From Plazaster borealis (Eukaryota; Echinodermata; Asteroidea; Forcipulatida; Labidiasteridae): a stretch of 64,000 bases of DNA. The notes under the pieces were generated by a model. It saw nothing but the letters and a program-made list of their open reading frames with translations, made no database searches and was not told the DNA's origin. The position numbers and the translations under genes were made by a program. Shown piece after piece: positions 1 to 12,600 of this stretch; the first letter of the stretch is position 1; every line of letters begins with the position of its first letter. Where the stretch lies: positions 103,501-167,500 of the forward strand of contig JAJGQC010000708.1 of assembly GCA_021014325.1 (NCBI GenBank). Direction: 5' to 3'.

Positions 1-2401
1 ATTTGAAAAAATGTATATTAAATATACAAAAATAAAACTTTAAATATTAAATATTCTGAAACTTCAGACAAACCATTTGCGAGTGGCAGTGATGATTACA
101 TTGGTTTTTCTTCTGTAATACGTCACTTTGTAATTTCAGTTTAAAACACATGAAGGCAACTTACTATGTTTTTGACTAGTGTTGCTAGTTGCTATATTTT
201 CAGCGTTTTCACAGAGTTTGGTATGGCAAAAATCATGTTTTCTACATAATGTTTCATTTTTGCCTTAAAACCTAATTTGAAATCATCCCGAGTTGCTGTT
301 AGATTAATATTATGATTAATTTTTAAAATACACTAATTTTCTTGTGGGCATTCTATTCACTAATTGAATTTTGTGTCTTCATTAATGTGTAAAGAGTTTT
401 CAGTTTCAATTTATGCAACTCTGAGGATCTCAAATTGTTGCTTTAACACATTTTGATATGCCAGTCTAGCTTCAGTGACCAAAGTACGGTTTTTGTTTAA
501 GTCGCGATGAAAATTTCTTGAAGCAAATTGCACATAAAAACCACTTGTTTACATTCACACTTTTTTTAACAGTACACTTTTGCTTTACATGAATTACCTA
601 TAAAAATCATTCATAAACATATTTTCTTTACACATTTTTCAGTGAAAACTTATGCTTTACAAAAACTTCGCCTTTTAAACACTTTTTTCAGTCTGTTTTT
701 ATCGCAAACCAAAAATGTTTACATTCCTAAACTTGATATTTTTAATTCTGCATTTTACATGGATAAATAACTTTCAGAGTAAACTAAGATACTCCTTCAT
801 GAATTTTAAGAATGATTTCAGCTACAACAAAATTTACCAATGACATATGATAGTTTACACCAATCTTACAACACTCCTTGATATCAGAAAAAGAAAATGC
901 AAAATACTCTGTTATCACAATTAAGGCACTCTGTGTAAACATTTAAATTTTTGAAATAATATGAATTGCATGTCAAGCTAGCCTTAACACAAGTGTCATG
1001 TGTCCATTCTAGATTGAGGAATGTGATGTTTGTGATTTTACAAATTTATCAAACTGCGTTTGATAGAGTCAAGCTAACCTGGTCAACAGCAGTAACTGCA
1101 TTCCCATTAGAGCATTGCTAAATGCAACACAAATTGTAAAAGTTGCTTCTCAAAATTCCTCATTTGCTAATCAATAGTAACAGCGGTCAGTGTGCACAAA
1201 AACATGTTTGCTTTACTACTTTTAATTGTTCTGTTGGCAATTTGCTTGACAAGAGTCCCTGATCAGGCTAGCTTTATTGTCAGGTGGTTAACCCTTTAGA
1301 GACGATAGCGGCCGCAAGCGGCTTGTACTGAAATACCCATAGCAGTCGCAAACGGCCGCTAGATTTGCCTAAATTCCAGCTCAAACAAGAGGGTCAAAGA
1401 TAAGGTATCAGACCTATTGAAATTGTCCAATGTTTCCCATGGTAACATAGAATGCACAATTCTACAACAAAACCCTGTATTTTTGTTTCTAAATAATTTT
1501 CCTGACATTTTTGACAGAGTAAAACAATCTACAAGATTAGCAATGTCCAGGTTTATGGTGATTATACAGAAAGGAACGGTCTGTTAAGGATTAAGATTGT
1601 AGCAAGTCTTGGGTTCAATACCCTATATCTCTTCTATTGGATTCTACACACAGGATGAAGTCATGTATGCCACAGTTTTTTTATATAAATGTAATAGCAA
1701 ATAAATAGCATGTCATTTGGATTCTACCCACAATGCTTGTTAACACTTTCAGGACCAGGAGGTTCCCCCAATAGTTTCTCACATAAAACTGTTTTGTTTT
1801 TTGTGACTTTTCTTTAATATTATCTTGGGTCATAACTAGAATAAACAAACCCTACTATTACCATGGCACCTGTTTATATTTTACCTTTGTATTTTTCTAA
1901 AACTGGTTTCTGAATACTAAATGAAAGAAGTGAATTCATTTTGAAAACCTTCTAAATTGATGCAAAGAAAACCCATTTTTACTCATTTTGTTCCCAAAAT
2001 TTATCAGTTTTTGTCTTTACCAGACTGCCAAGCTTTAGTAACAGTAATGAAATTTGCAAAATGCACATGACGCCCAAGTGATGATGATGAATTCTAGATT
2101 TTGAAACAGTCCACAAGTACATTACATTAACGACATTCATATTCGCCCCCTAAAAAAATAATTCCTGGTTCGGGCCTGTTTACAGTAAGTTGTGAGAACT
2201 AATCATAATACACATAGGGTGTGAACATATTTTACTTGTGTGTCAAGCCCAAGATCCATCAGGGATGACAACAAGTAAAAGTGATGACAACAGACAAAAG
2301 TGAATATGAATGTGTGATAATGAAAGTGAATTAGTTGTTGCTGAAGTTAACCAAGAAAACATGGAAACCATCCTGCTAAAGATTCGGAATCTTCATAACC
2401 A
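1..2401. other. AT-rich intergenic sequence
   Basis: I see no convincing coding sequence, RNA gene or long repeat array here, except a TTAA-flanked element end at 1288 related to the one at 3661-3978. That part contains a GCGGCCGC-rich patch unlike its AT-rich surroundings. Another CACTTTCAGGACC end after a TTAA at about 1740 may begin a further element. Confidence 0.6.
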
Positions 2402-2583
2402 GGACCCAATTTCATAGAGCTCCTTAAGCAGAAAATATTGCTTGTCAGTTCTCCTGCTAAGCAAAAATGAGCAGGATACCAGTCACAGATTGTACATGTC
2501 AAATGGTATTTTGGCTGGTAAGCTCATTCTAATAAGCGTAATGCTTAGCTACTTTTTTTGAACAGCTCTATGAAACTGGGCCC
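2402..2583. mobile_element. short TIR element (MITE)
   Basis: The ends are inverted copies of a GGACCCAATTTCATAGAGCT-like sequence, matched by AGCTCTATGAAACTGGGCCC at the right end. No coding capacity. This type of MITE is common in deuterostome genomes as I recall it; the family was not verified. Confidence 0.6.
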
Positions 2584-3149
2584 AGCTCCTAGTAATACTT
2601 TACTATAATTATCAGCAATAGCTACATCACATATCATAACAGTATTGAACCATTTATCTTGCATGTAAAGTGAGCATCTAAGGCTTGTCAAACCAAGTAC
2701 AAATTGCCCATCATGGACTTGGATAAACATTATTACTTGATTCACTGTTTGGTTGAGTCTTGGTTTAGTGATTCCTTTGCTCAGAATTATAGTGTAAAGA
2801 GTGCTTTACTTTTACCATTGGGTAGACAAAACCAGAAAACACAATGTGATGGATAAAGTGCCAGATTGTTTTGCAAGTTTAGTTTATTGACCCCATTCAC
2901 CTGACGTCATCACCACAAGATTATCTTGGTTGGGCCATTTTGGGAGTCAGTTTCCCTCTGTGTTTTACTGTGAAAAGCTCATTTTAGGCGTGTACACACT
3001 CACCATATCTCTACATGCTATTTGACTCCCAAAATGGCAAACCATGGGCATCAAGTAGAAGTGTCTGAGGACTGTTCAATAGAATGAAAGCCCAGAGTTT
3101 CTTTGTTGTTCATACACTAAAATAATAGTTAGTCATGAGTGACAGGTGA

Positions 3150-3155
3150 TTTATT
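3150..3155 (-). promoter_or_regulatory. candidate poly(A) signal of the FReD/FA58C gene
   Basis: AATAAA on the minus strand about 160 bases past the stop codon. A second AATAAA lies at 2888-2883. Either could end the transcript. Confidence 0.35.
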
Positions 3156-3316
3156 GGAGTTAAAATGTGTGAACAGATCCAGCCCATCAGTTAACTGAAT
3201 AAGGATACTCAATTGGAGGAATAAGTTTTACAAACAAATAACCAAGTGTTCTTATGAATGTAATCTCAGTGCCAGGACATCAAGGTGTCAATGTATTTTT
3301 TATCCAGAAAACTTTT

Positions 3317-3600
3317 TTAGCCACGAGGTGGAGTTTGGTGGCGTATTTTGATTTCAGTCCTTGCAATACGAGAACCATTCCATTCACTAGCTCTAATGAC
3401 TCGTTTGTATGGACCTGTAATATCACCAGGTTGGATATATTCAGCATTAAGGTTATTATCTACACCAGGTATACCAGAGCATCTATTAAACCACCAACCT
3501 CCTTCACTATTCAGACTTGGACAGTTTGTTTCGTCTTGGTTAAAATCTGTGTGATGGTGAATGCTGAAAGCTTGATTGTTGGCAGTCTCAAGAATACCAC
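3317..3600 (-). CDS. last exon: C-terminal half of the fibrinogen-related domain
   Basis: It enters in phase 1 after a TTTTTTCAG acceptor and encodes [17 protein letters not shown], then a cysteine pair around [13 protein letters not shown], and the FReD ending RTEIKIRHQ before the stop at 3317-3319. These are the hallmarks of the FReD C-terminal third. The usual calcium-site DRDND-like motif is replaced by TDFNQDE, and the cysteine loop is one residue longer than in ficolins as I recall them. The exon also fits exon 4 in phase, so direct splicing would give an uninterrupted FReD. Confidence 0.92.
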
Positions 3601-6600
3601 CTGAAAAAATAGTACAAAATACAAACCATGAATTCATTTTGACAATAAAACTTTGTTATCTTAACCCTTTAGAGACCATTAATTTCTGTATAATCATCAC
3701 CATTCACCAAGACCTGGTTTTATTGTTGATTTTTTGAAGCAATATTTTTCTCATAGAAGTGTCTGGAAGAAATAATATGAAACAGAAATTTTGTTTTGTT
3801 CTAGAAACATAGACACTAGGTTAACGTGGGAAACATTGGAAAATGTCAATTCAGGTCATGACCTTTACTTTGACCTTTTTGGTTGAGCAAAAGTATGTCC
3901 GATCTTGCAGCCGTTTGCGGCCGCTATGAGCATTTTGGTACAAGTCGTTTCCAGCCGCTATGGTCTATAAAGGGTTAAATCATACAAATCAATTGGAAAC
4001 AAATTGTACACTGCGTTTAGAACTTGCATTCTTCCTGCGTGCAGTCAGGTTGTATAGTTGGGTGATTTATTTTTTCTCTCAGCATTTCAAGCCACATTCA
4101 GTAGATCAAGAACTAAATGAACTCAAAAAAGAGCTGCATTTTCAACCTGGAAATTCTTTTGTGTCTTTGAAGTATTCAAAACTTAGTGCAAAAATGTGTT
4201 GGTTTTAAATAACACACTAATTTTGCCACTAGATGTGCTAGTATTAGTGATGCAGGTGTTGCTCTTACAGCATCAAGGTATGGTACAATCAAACACTGTA
4301 AAGAAACTTCTGTGCACATTTCTCATGCTCAAAGGATTTGTAATACCCACTGTTTGAATGATGACATGAATATTTAAATGGGACTGTAGTCATGATGATC
4401 ATAATGACTGTCTCCCTGTGGCTCTATATGGAATTATGAACTCTAATCCAGTTACAGCATGCGGGCCTCACATCACAAAGGGTGCTGTCATTACTATATT
4501 ATTGTGATGTACTGGCTAGCACACACATACATGCAGTTACTGGGTTAGAGTTCATAATTCCATGTTACAGTCACAGGCCTGCTATGATCATGATGACAAT
4601 CCCTTTAAACAGTGCCTTAAAGGTATCATACACGTTTGGTAATGACTCAAAAAAAATATTAGCATAAAAACTTACTTGGTAACAAGCAACGGAGAGCTGT
4701 TGATAGCATAAGACATTGTAGGAAACGACTTCCTCTGAAGTAACGTAGTTTTTGAGTAAGAGTAATTTCTCACTAAAATAATAAAAACTTCTTGCAAGAA
4801 GTTTTTATTCCTATCTGAAAGCACACAAATTTGTACAACAAGGGTGTTTTTTCTTTCATCATTTTCTTGCAACTTCGTTGAGCCAAAATTTTCACAAGCT
4901 TGTTATTTTATGCATATGTTGGGATACACCAAATGAGAACACTGGTCTTTGACAATTACCAAACGGTGCCTTTAATAGTGAGATCAAAACACCAACAATT
5001 AGCAAAAACAAAACATGGGATAGAATTTAAACCTTCATTTTTAACTAAATTGATGAACCTACTTCTGCATCCAATGAGTTCAATGCGCATCGCTGGATAT
5101 CCCACAAAGTTGATTGGTTTGATACGGATGAAGCGTGCTCTGATTGGCTGCTCAAATTTGTTAGTAACGGGTGTTGATTGGTTAGTGTTGCCACGGAATG
5201 TCTGTTAAAAACAAAACAAGAAAACAATAAGCATGCATGTTTAGTAAAACTTATCAAACAGTAAAACAGGTTGTCAAAGACTGGTTCATAGAGTTTAGAC
5301 AATTAAGTTATTTACACTCTGATGTAAAATTTGAAATCTAAGCAGAGATGTTTCGTTGAAGATATTTTCTAATTCAAGCAAAGTTGTCTAATTCAAGCAA
5401 AGTTTTCTAATGCATTTTTTTTCAAATCCAAATGTTGATGTCATTTATCCCAGTTTGGTTCAATGGTTTCAACTTCAAATAAAGTGCTTTTTTAAAGCAA
5501 TTTTTGCAATGGGGTTCACAAATTAACCGGTGTTCTCTGTTTGCAAAGATTTTGAGAATAATTTGTGTTCAAGAGTTGGAATTGAAAACAGCTGGCTCGT
5601 ATTATTGTAATAAAGAAACCATTTACCTGAGGTTGTCCTGTAGATGCTCCATGGCCACTCACATTGTACCAGGTGTTGTTGTTGAGGCTGTATTCTACTT
5701 GGAATGCTGTGACACGCCAAGTGTTGCTATCTATCCCTTGAATTATGACCCCTTCAATAGGAGTCACCATCAGTAAGTCTACCTTTAGCCATGGAGATTC
5801 TGTGTCATTCTGTGATGGACACCATCCACCAATGACATGATTCAAACGTCCATTACTAGGCTTACATTTATCTGGTTGGTCCTGGTTGGTACTAGAGGCT
5901 GTTATTCTCCACTCAGGAATGGAATGATCTTCCACTCCAAGGTGTTGCCCACATACCAAATGAACTGTAAACAAACATATGTATAGTCATGATTTTGATA
6001 ACATTTTGTTAAGTTGTGTAAAAATGGCAGTACACATTTGGCTTTTCTTCAAAACAACACAACTTGCCGGCTGATGAGGGCCAAAATTGTTTCCGGTTTT
6101 CTGAGTAATAGAAACCTTGTTTTTTTTTATTGGATCAACTGCTTAATTTTTGAATTCTGTACAATTTTATTTTTGGTTTTTTACAATCTTAATAATGGAT
6201 AGCAATTTCTTGATGTGTTTGGTTTTCCAATAACAATTAAATGAGTACTGTCTTAAAATCTTTAATCCTCTTAAACTGCATAAAGTTACACAATGTTAAG
6301 AGTAAAAAGCACTATACAAAACGAAAAATGCACCCCTGTGCTGAGTTCTGGTTTTCTTGTGTGTAATTGGGGTTCTTTGAAAGCATTTCTTGATAAGTCC
6401 ATTGTTTCTATTCTGAATGATAATGCGAGTTAATCATTTCTTGTTGAAACTCACCTTTACATCCCAGGAGTTCAACACGTATCCATAGAGAGCCATCAGT
6501 CTGGTTTAGCATGATGCGGATATAACGAGCTGTGATTGGTGGATGAAACATGCTGGTAGCTTCAGAGCTTGATGTGGTGTTCTTTCTGATTATCTGTTGT

Positions 6601-9600
6601 GATAGAAATGCAAAAATTATTTAATATGTTTAAACATATGTACAACCTTACTTACTGTAACAGTGTGATCCCATCAGCACTGAAGACAAGCATTGCACTT
6701 GTATACAACATTTAACTTTAGACACAGTAGACTCATCAATCTAGCTCCACCTCTTAATTTATTGACAAATCACAACAGGTGAATGGATTCCAAGAATACA
6801 GGTCTGTCATTATAAAATCCCATCACAAAATGTATATCTGCAATGTAGCTGTAGCCATTGGGGCAGCTGCATTGTGTTTGGTGCAGTGATCTGGTGGGAT
6901 AATCAAAGGGTGCAGATGATTATACAATTCCATTTGAATGTTTTTGCTTGTCAGTTTTCATTGTGGTACTAAATGGATTTATAAAACTAGTTCTTTATTG
7001 ATCAAACCAGTATTTAAAAAGTATTAGCACAAACTCATAAAAAGTTTGATTTTATGATGGACACTTTATGTGCAGCAATTAACACATATCAGTGTAGGTT
7101 AGAGATCAAAGTTCTTACCTGTGCTGAATTCATATTATGCCAAGTACTCTGGTCATCACTGTACTCCAGTTGGTACTCATGACTCATATCTACACTGGTT
7201 CCCTGATCAGATCCCTGCAACATCATAATTCTCTCTACTGTGACTCTAATTTCGAGATCAATCTGTAACCATGGTTTGTTGTCATTAGGTTCAGGGCACC
7301 AGCCAATAGTATTACTGTTTGCTGATTGAGTGAGTCGTGCATTGCTTGGTTGACAGTTACCATCTACCCTCCATTTTGTACTTGATGCTGTGATGCGGTA
7401 GTCAGGAATGCTACCATCTCCCATTCCAAGACGTTGCAAACAAAACCAGCGTTCTATTAAAGATTAATGGAAACTCAATATTAGCATTACTGAAGTATGT
7501 CTTATTAATGCAGCATTATAATGATGATCATAATGATCTTCACTGAGTGGCTTTTGGAACATAATTTGTTTGGTTTTGGTACACAGTATGCAAATTGGAT
7601 TATGTAATCCTTGACATCGCAATTGCCAATTGTGATGTCAAGGATTACATAATCCAATTTCCATACTGTGTACCAAAACAAAACAAATTATGTTCCAAAA
7701 GCCACACAGTGAAGATGTCTGTAATTATTTAAATCAGATGTTAAAATTGTCTGGTAAAATGTTTCTGCTGGATCGGAAAAAAAACCATTTCTAAAAAAGG
7801 TAAAAGATCTCTTTGGTTTGAAATTCAGACAAGAGGAAATGAAGGCTCTCCCGTTTTTTTCAAATTACATACAATTTTCCTTTTACTTGTAAAGTAAGTA
7901 TATTGGTATCTATTGTTTTCAATATGCATTGTCAATTATATCAAATAAACTTTTACATGTGTGTTTATATTTAATGTTTCAGTTGTGTGAAGTAAACACA
8001 AGGGTTGTTTACAAGATGACCTTACCATTACATCCAAGGAGTTCAACACACATTGATGGACGGTATTTATACCTAGTTGGTATGATGCGGATGTAGCGTG
8101 CTCTGATTCCCTCATTGAACATGTTGGTTACTCTGATGTATCTTCCTCTATTTCCAGGGAATCTCTGTAAAGGAAAATAAATTTGATGCTCATTGACAAC
8201 AAATCATCTCAAAGTTAGAATGGTTGGAATACACATTGGTTGTATGAAGTTCTCCTGTCATATGCTGCTATACGTATTTTGAAGGAATAATGTTACGTGA
8301 AAAAATCTTTCGACTCTCGATGACAACTAGAACTAACCATCTCAAAGCTACAATGGTTGAAAACCACATGGGTTGTAAGAATTATATGCTGCTGTTTTCT
8401 TGTGGAGAAATCAAGTTATGTCAGTTTGGTATACAAAAGCTGCATAGCTATTATTTTGTAGTTTCTTTTGTTTTAATTGTATAATTGACTTCCTATGTGT
8501 AATAAAAGCAATATGGAAAAATAAACAAAACACAATACTATTATATCATTCTTGTTGATTTTGAATTGCACCCATGCCATTTCAGTGACTCATTGAAGAA
8601 ACAATAATAACTGCTAAGGCATTGCTTTATGTTGTTGATATTTCAATTCCTTTATCTGCATGATGATTTTCTGCCATTTATGTATGATGTCATACCTGTG
8701 CATTGACCTTAGATGTCCCTCCTATGTATCCCCAGTCTTGGTCATTGCCACTGTATGCAATCAGAAACTCTGTCACCCAGTAACCTATGTAGTAGTTGCT
8801 GCCCTGTGTTATAACACCTTGAATCAGTGCAGGCTGTTGTAAGTCCACCTGGTACCATGCAGTGTCTCTATCACTCAGTGTGGGACACCAGCCACCATAC
8901 ACATCTAGTCGTCCTTTAGGGTTATATGAGCAGAAACCTTCATCAGTAGAGGATGGTGTAATTCTGTCATCAGGGATGCTACCATCTTCCATTCCAAGAC
9001 TGTGGCCACAGACTCCATCAACTGAATAGATATTAAATAATTATATGTTGCCCAAAAATAATTCATAATAGTCTGATTATTTTCATAGTTATTTTGTTTA
9101 ATGATCTTTTCATTAATGTATGGTTTGTGCTGTATATGAAGAGAAGTGTCATGACACAAAGAATCATGTTTTGACATTTCCCCCAGTGTCTGGAGGCAAT
9201 TCATAGTATGATTATTTTCATAGATATGTTTTTCGGAATTATGTTTTCATTAAAGCCTGGCTTATAATGTGAAGAGAATTTTAATGACACAAGGAATGAT
9301 GTTACATTATTTCCCTTATCTGGAGGAAATTCACACGAAATATGAATAAGGCATGCGCTTAGGCAACAATACACTGCATTGATTTTATTTCAATCATTTT
9401 AGTCATGTGACATGTAACTAGTGCACTAGTCCCAAATCTGTTACACTATAGTATAACAATTTTGGGACACGTAACATTATTGTATGGGGTATTTTTTCCT
9501 AATTTCTGACTTTCAATGATATTCAATCAAAACCGCCTTGAATTTGATCCTTTAACTGGCGCAAAATTCCTCCGTGGAATGTAAAGACCCATTTGTTGTT

Positions 9601-12600
9601 GAAATCCAATGACGTCATGTTTCAAATTTTTCTCTAAAAGTTTCAGGAATGAACCAACAAATCCCTGTATAAAAATGTACAGATGCAAGTAGACCAAAGC
9701 GGCATCATTTGATGTTTTTTATTTTGACAAATTTTGCACTGGAAAGTATCAAATACAATGGCAATTTACCCCATTTTAACGTGAGGTTAGAGACTTGTAA
9801 TTTTTCTCCATTCATATTAGGACTCTATCTATTGGGAAATGAGTACATAACAAAAAGGAAAACTTTACTTTAGAGCCTCTCTTTAAGATTGATGACAATT
9901 CATTGACCAACAGCACTAATGTTATGTATTCTGTGAAGAAATAGTGAATGTTGCTAAATAAACATGGTACAAACTTTGCTTTGCATCAGGACAGTTTCAC
10001 AGCAGAACTTCATTTGGAAACTTGTTTTTCCCTTTGGAGGACCTACTTAAGATCTTTACATGTTCTAGTGTTTCCAGGAAGTGTAAGTTAGGGTTATGTC
10101 TACAAAAGTAATGTACAGGAATTCCCAAATTCAAATAATAAAACAAGAATGGTGTGTTGACAAACACAAATGCCCTGCTGACTTTAATTTCATTCATCTT
10201 GAGTTATCGCTCAGACAACATTTCTTTTGTTTTAGCCATAATGACCTTGTCATTTAACCTGAGGGGTCCACAAACAACAGGCTTAATTTTGGGAGATCCC
10301 AAGACCAAACACCACACCATATGGACAAGTTGCTCACATTTGCTGAATGGGCACCATTCAACACGGGAAATTGAAGGTCCGATGATGCAAAATCGGCAGT
10401 TTTTCCTTCATAATTAAAAAGTTTATCTGACTATTTTACCATCTCGTCCGGTTTTTGAAAGCTTCATTCATACTCTCTAGAAAAGGTTTGGGAAACAAAA
10501 TATAACACAATCTGGGAAATGGGGCTTTTTTCAGTACAAAACTGGGACAAAAATCCAAATACGAGCATTTCCTATGGAGGTCAACACAGATTGGACTACA
10601 TTTCCAGTGGGTTCACTCACTGAACTGAACAGCAAAATAGTTTCAGTCAACGTACAGACCCATCTCGCACAGCAGAATAAACTATGGAAAATTCTCTAGT
10701 CATCTTTATAAAACAAATTCTACTTTGTGACCTCGGTAATGTATGTAAAGTCCGGTGTAGTCTGGTTCTGCGGTTTACTCACACAATACGCTTTGAATGG
10801 GTCACTGGTCGCAGGAACCAGATCTGCTACACACGCTTTCTCTACACGTTGCAATAAATCATTACAGAAGCATGCATTTGTATACTGGTTTTTCCTATTT
10901 TGACGCCGAAATATGTACCTAAACTTGGTAATATGAATAAAAGATATATATGTCATTCTGCCAATATTAGTTTGGTTTGAAACCATCTTGTTTGTGAAGA
11001 AATTAGCAAAACTCTGTCAAGTTGGAAGCAGTTTTTCTATCAGATTACAACATTAATGTGAATAGGGGTGATTTTAAACTCTCACTTGAATGTGTTCAGT
11101 CAAAAATGAATGTTAATACCTGCTGATTTGTCTCAAGATCTCAACAATTGCCATCAAACTTAAGTTACAGCTGAAAATGGGGAAATAATAATAACGTTTG
11201 TATTTTGTTCTGTGGTCTTTGGGACCAGAGTTGTTTCAGGTGATTCAAAGCTTGCGTTATAACGATGCGCTGTAGAAAGTTTACATATTTATTTACATGT
11301 TATTATCTTGTGCAGGAAACTTATAGCTATAGTTGTTTTCAATATAAACAGGGCCTACTTTGATACTGAATTGTAATTTGTGTGATGTCAATGAATGTGC
11401 TGCATAATCATGTGCAGGTTCCCCTATTATTAAAAATGGTCTAGTCCACTGACTTGTTTATTACTCAACGCAATCAGGTCAGTGCACACACGCGGCCGTC
11501 ACACACACACACACGGCTTGTGTTCTTTAATGCACAAAATATGGCCTAAGTTGTTCATATGCAATTTTGAATTTGATATGCCAAGTCCTTCTTGAGTTAT
11601 CGCTCTGACATTTCTTTTGTTTTTGCCATAATGACCTTAATATTTAACTTAGGGGGTCTGGGGATCCCAAGACCAATTGCCAAACCAAGTCTGGAGTTGA
11701 TATGCCAAGACCTTCTTGAGTTATCGCTCTGACTTTTGTTTTTGCCCATAATGACCTTAATATTCAACTAAGGGGTCTTAAAACAACAGGCTTCTGGGGA
11801 TCCCAAGACCAATTGCCAAACCAAGTCTGGAGTTGATATGCCAAGACCTTCTTGAGTTATCGCTTTGACTTTTTGTTTTTTGCCCATAATGACCTTAATA
11901 TTCAACTGAGGGGGTCTTAAAACAACAGGCTTCTGGGGGATTCCAAGACCAATTGCCAAACCAAGTGTGGAGTTGATATGCCAAGTCCTACTCGAGTTAT
12001 CGCTCTGACATTTTTTGTTGCCATAATGACCTTTACATTTGACCTAGAGGGTCCGCAATTCTGAGGGATCCCAAGACCAATCCCCACACCACGTTTGGAG
12101 TTGATATGCCAAGTCCTTCTTGACTTATCGCTCGGACAATGATTGCAAACACATACACACACACACATGTTTGTAAATCCTGCTTACCAAGGACTTCTCT
12201 TTGTTCTCCCATTGTTTGGTTTTTAGCGACGTCCACATTGGGTTTGTACACGAAAACGAAGCGAGGACGTCCTCGCTCTGTCAAACAACCGGATCCCTTT
12301 TGTTAAAGGCCTTGGTTTCAATGGATAGACAAGCTCGCACACATGCACGGATCGACAAGGGAAACATGGCCCTTCGGCTTTGCCTGGCCAGGCATAGAGA
12401 AACAGGACATCCATCCACAAAAACCTCCATCCACTCATGACAGATAAGTAACCTTGTTGTATTTGTAAGTGCACCATTCTACACAGTTGCTTGATATTCA
12501 GTATTGGGCCTTATTTGACACTGGTTTATATTGTCATCAAGTCATGTTGTGATAGGGAGAGACATTGCTGGAGTGTTAACAATATGCTATTCATTGTCTG

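Noticed and set aside
3254..3604. Plus-strand 116-codon frame over the last exon
   Set aside because: It is the antisense shadow of the FReD C-terminal exon, which is conserved in the other strand.
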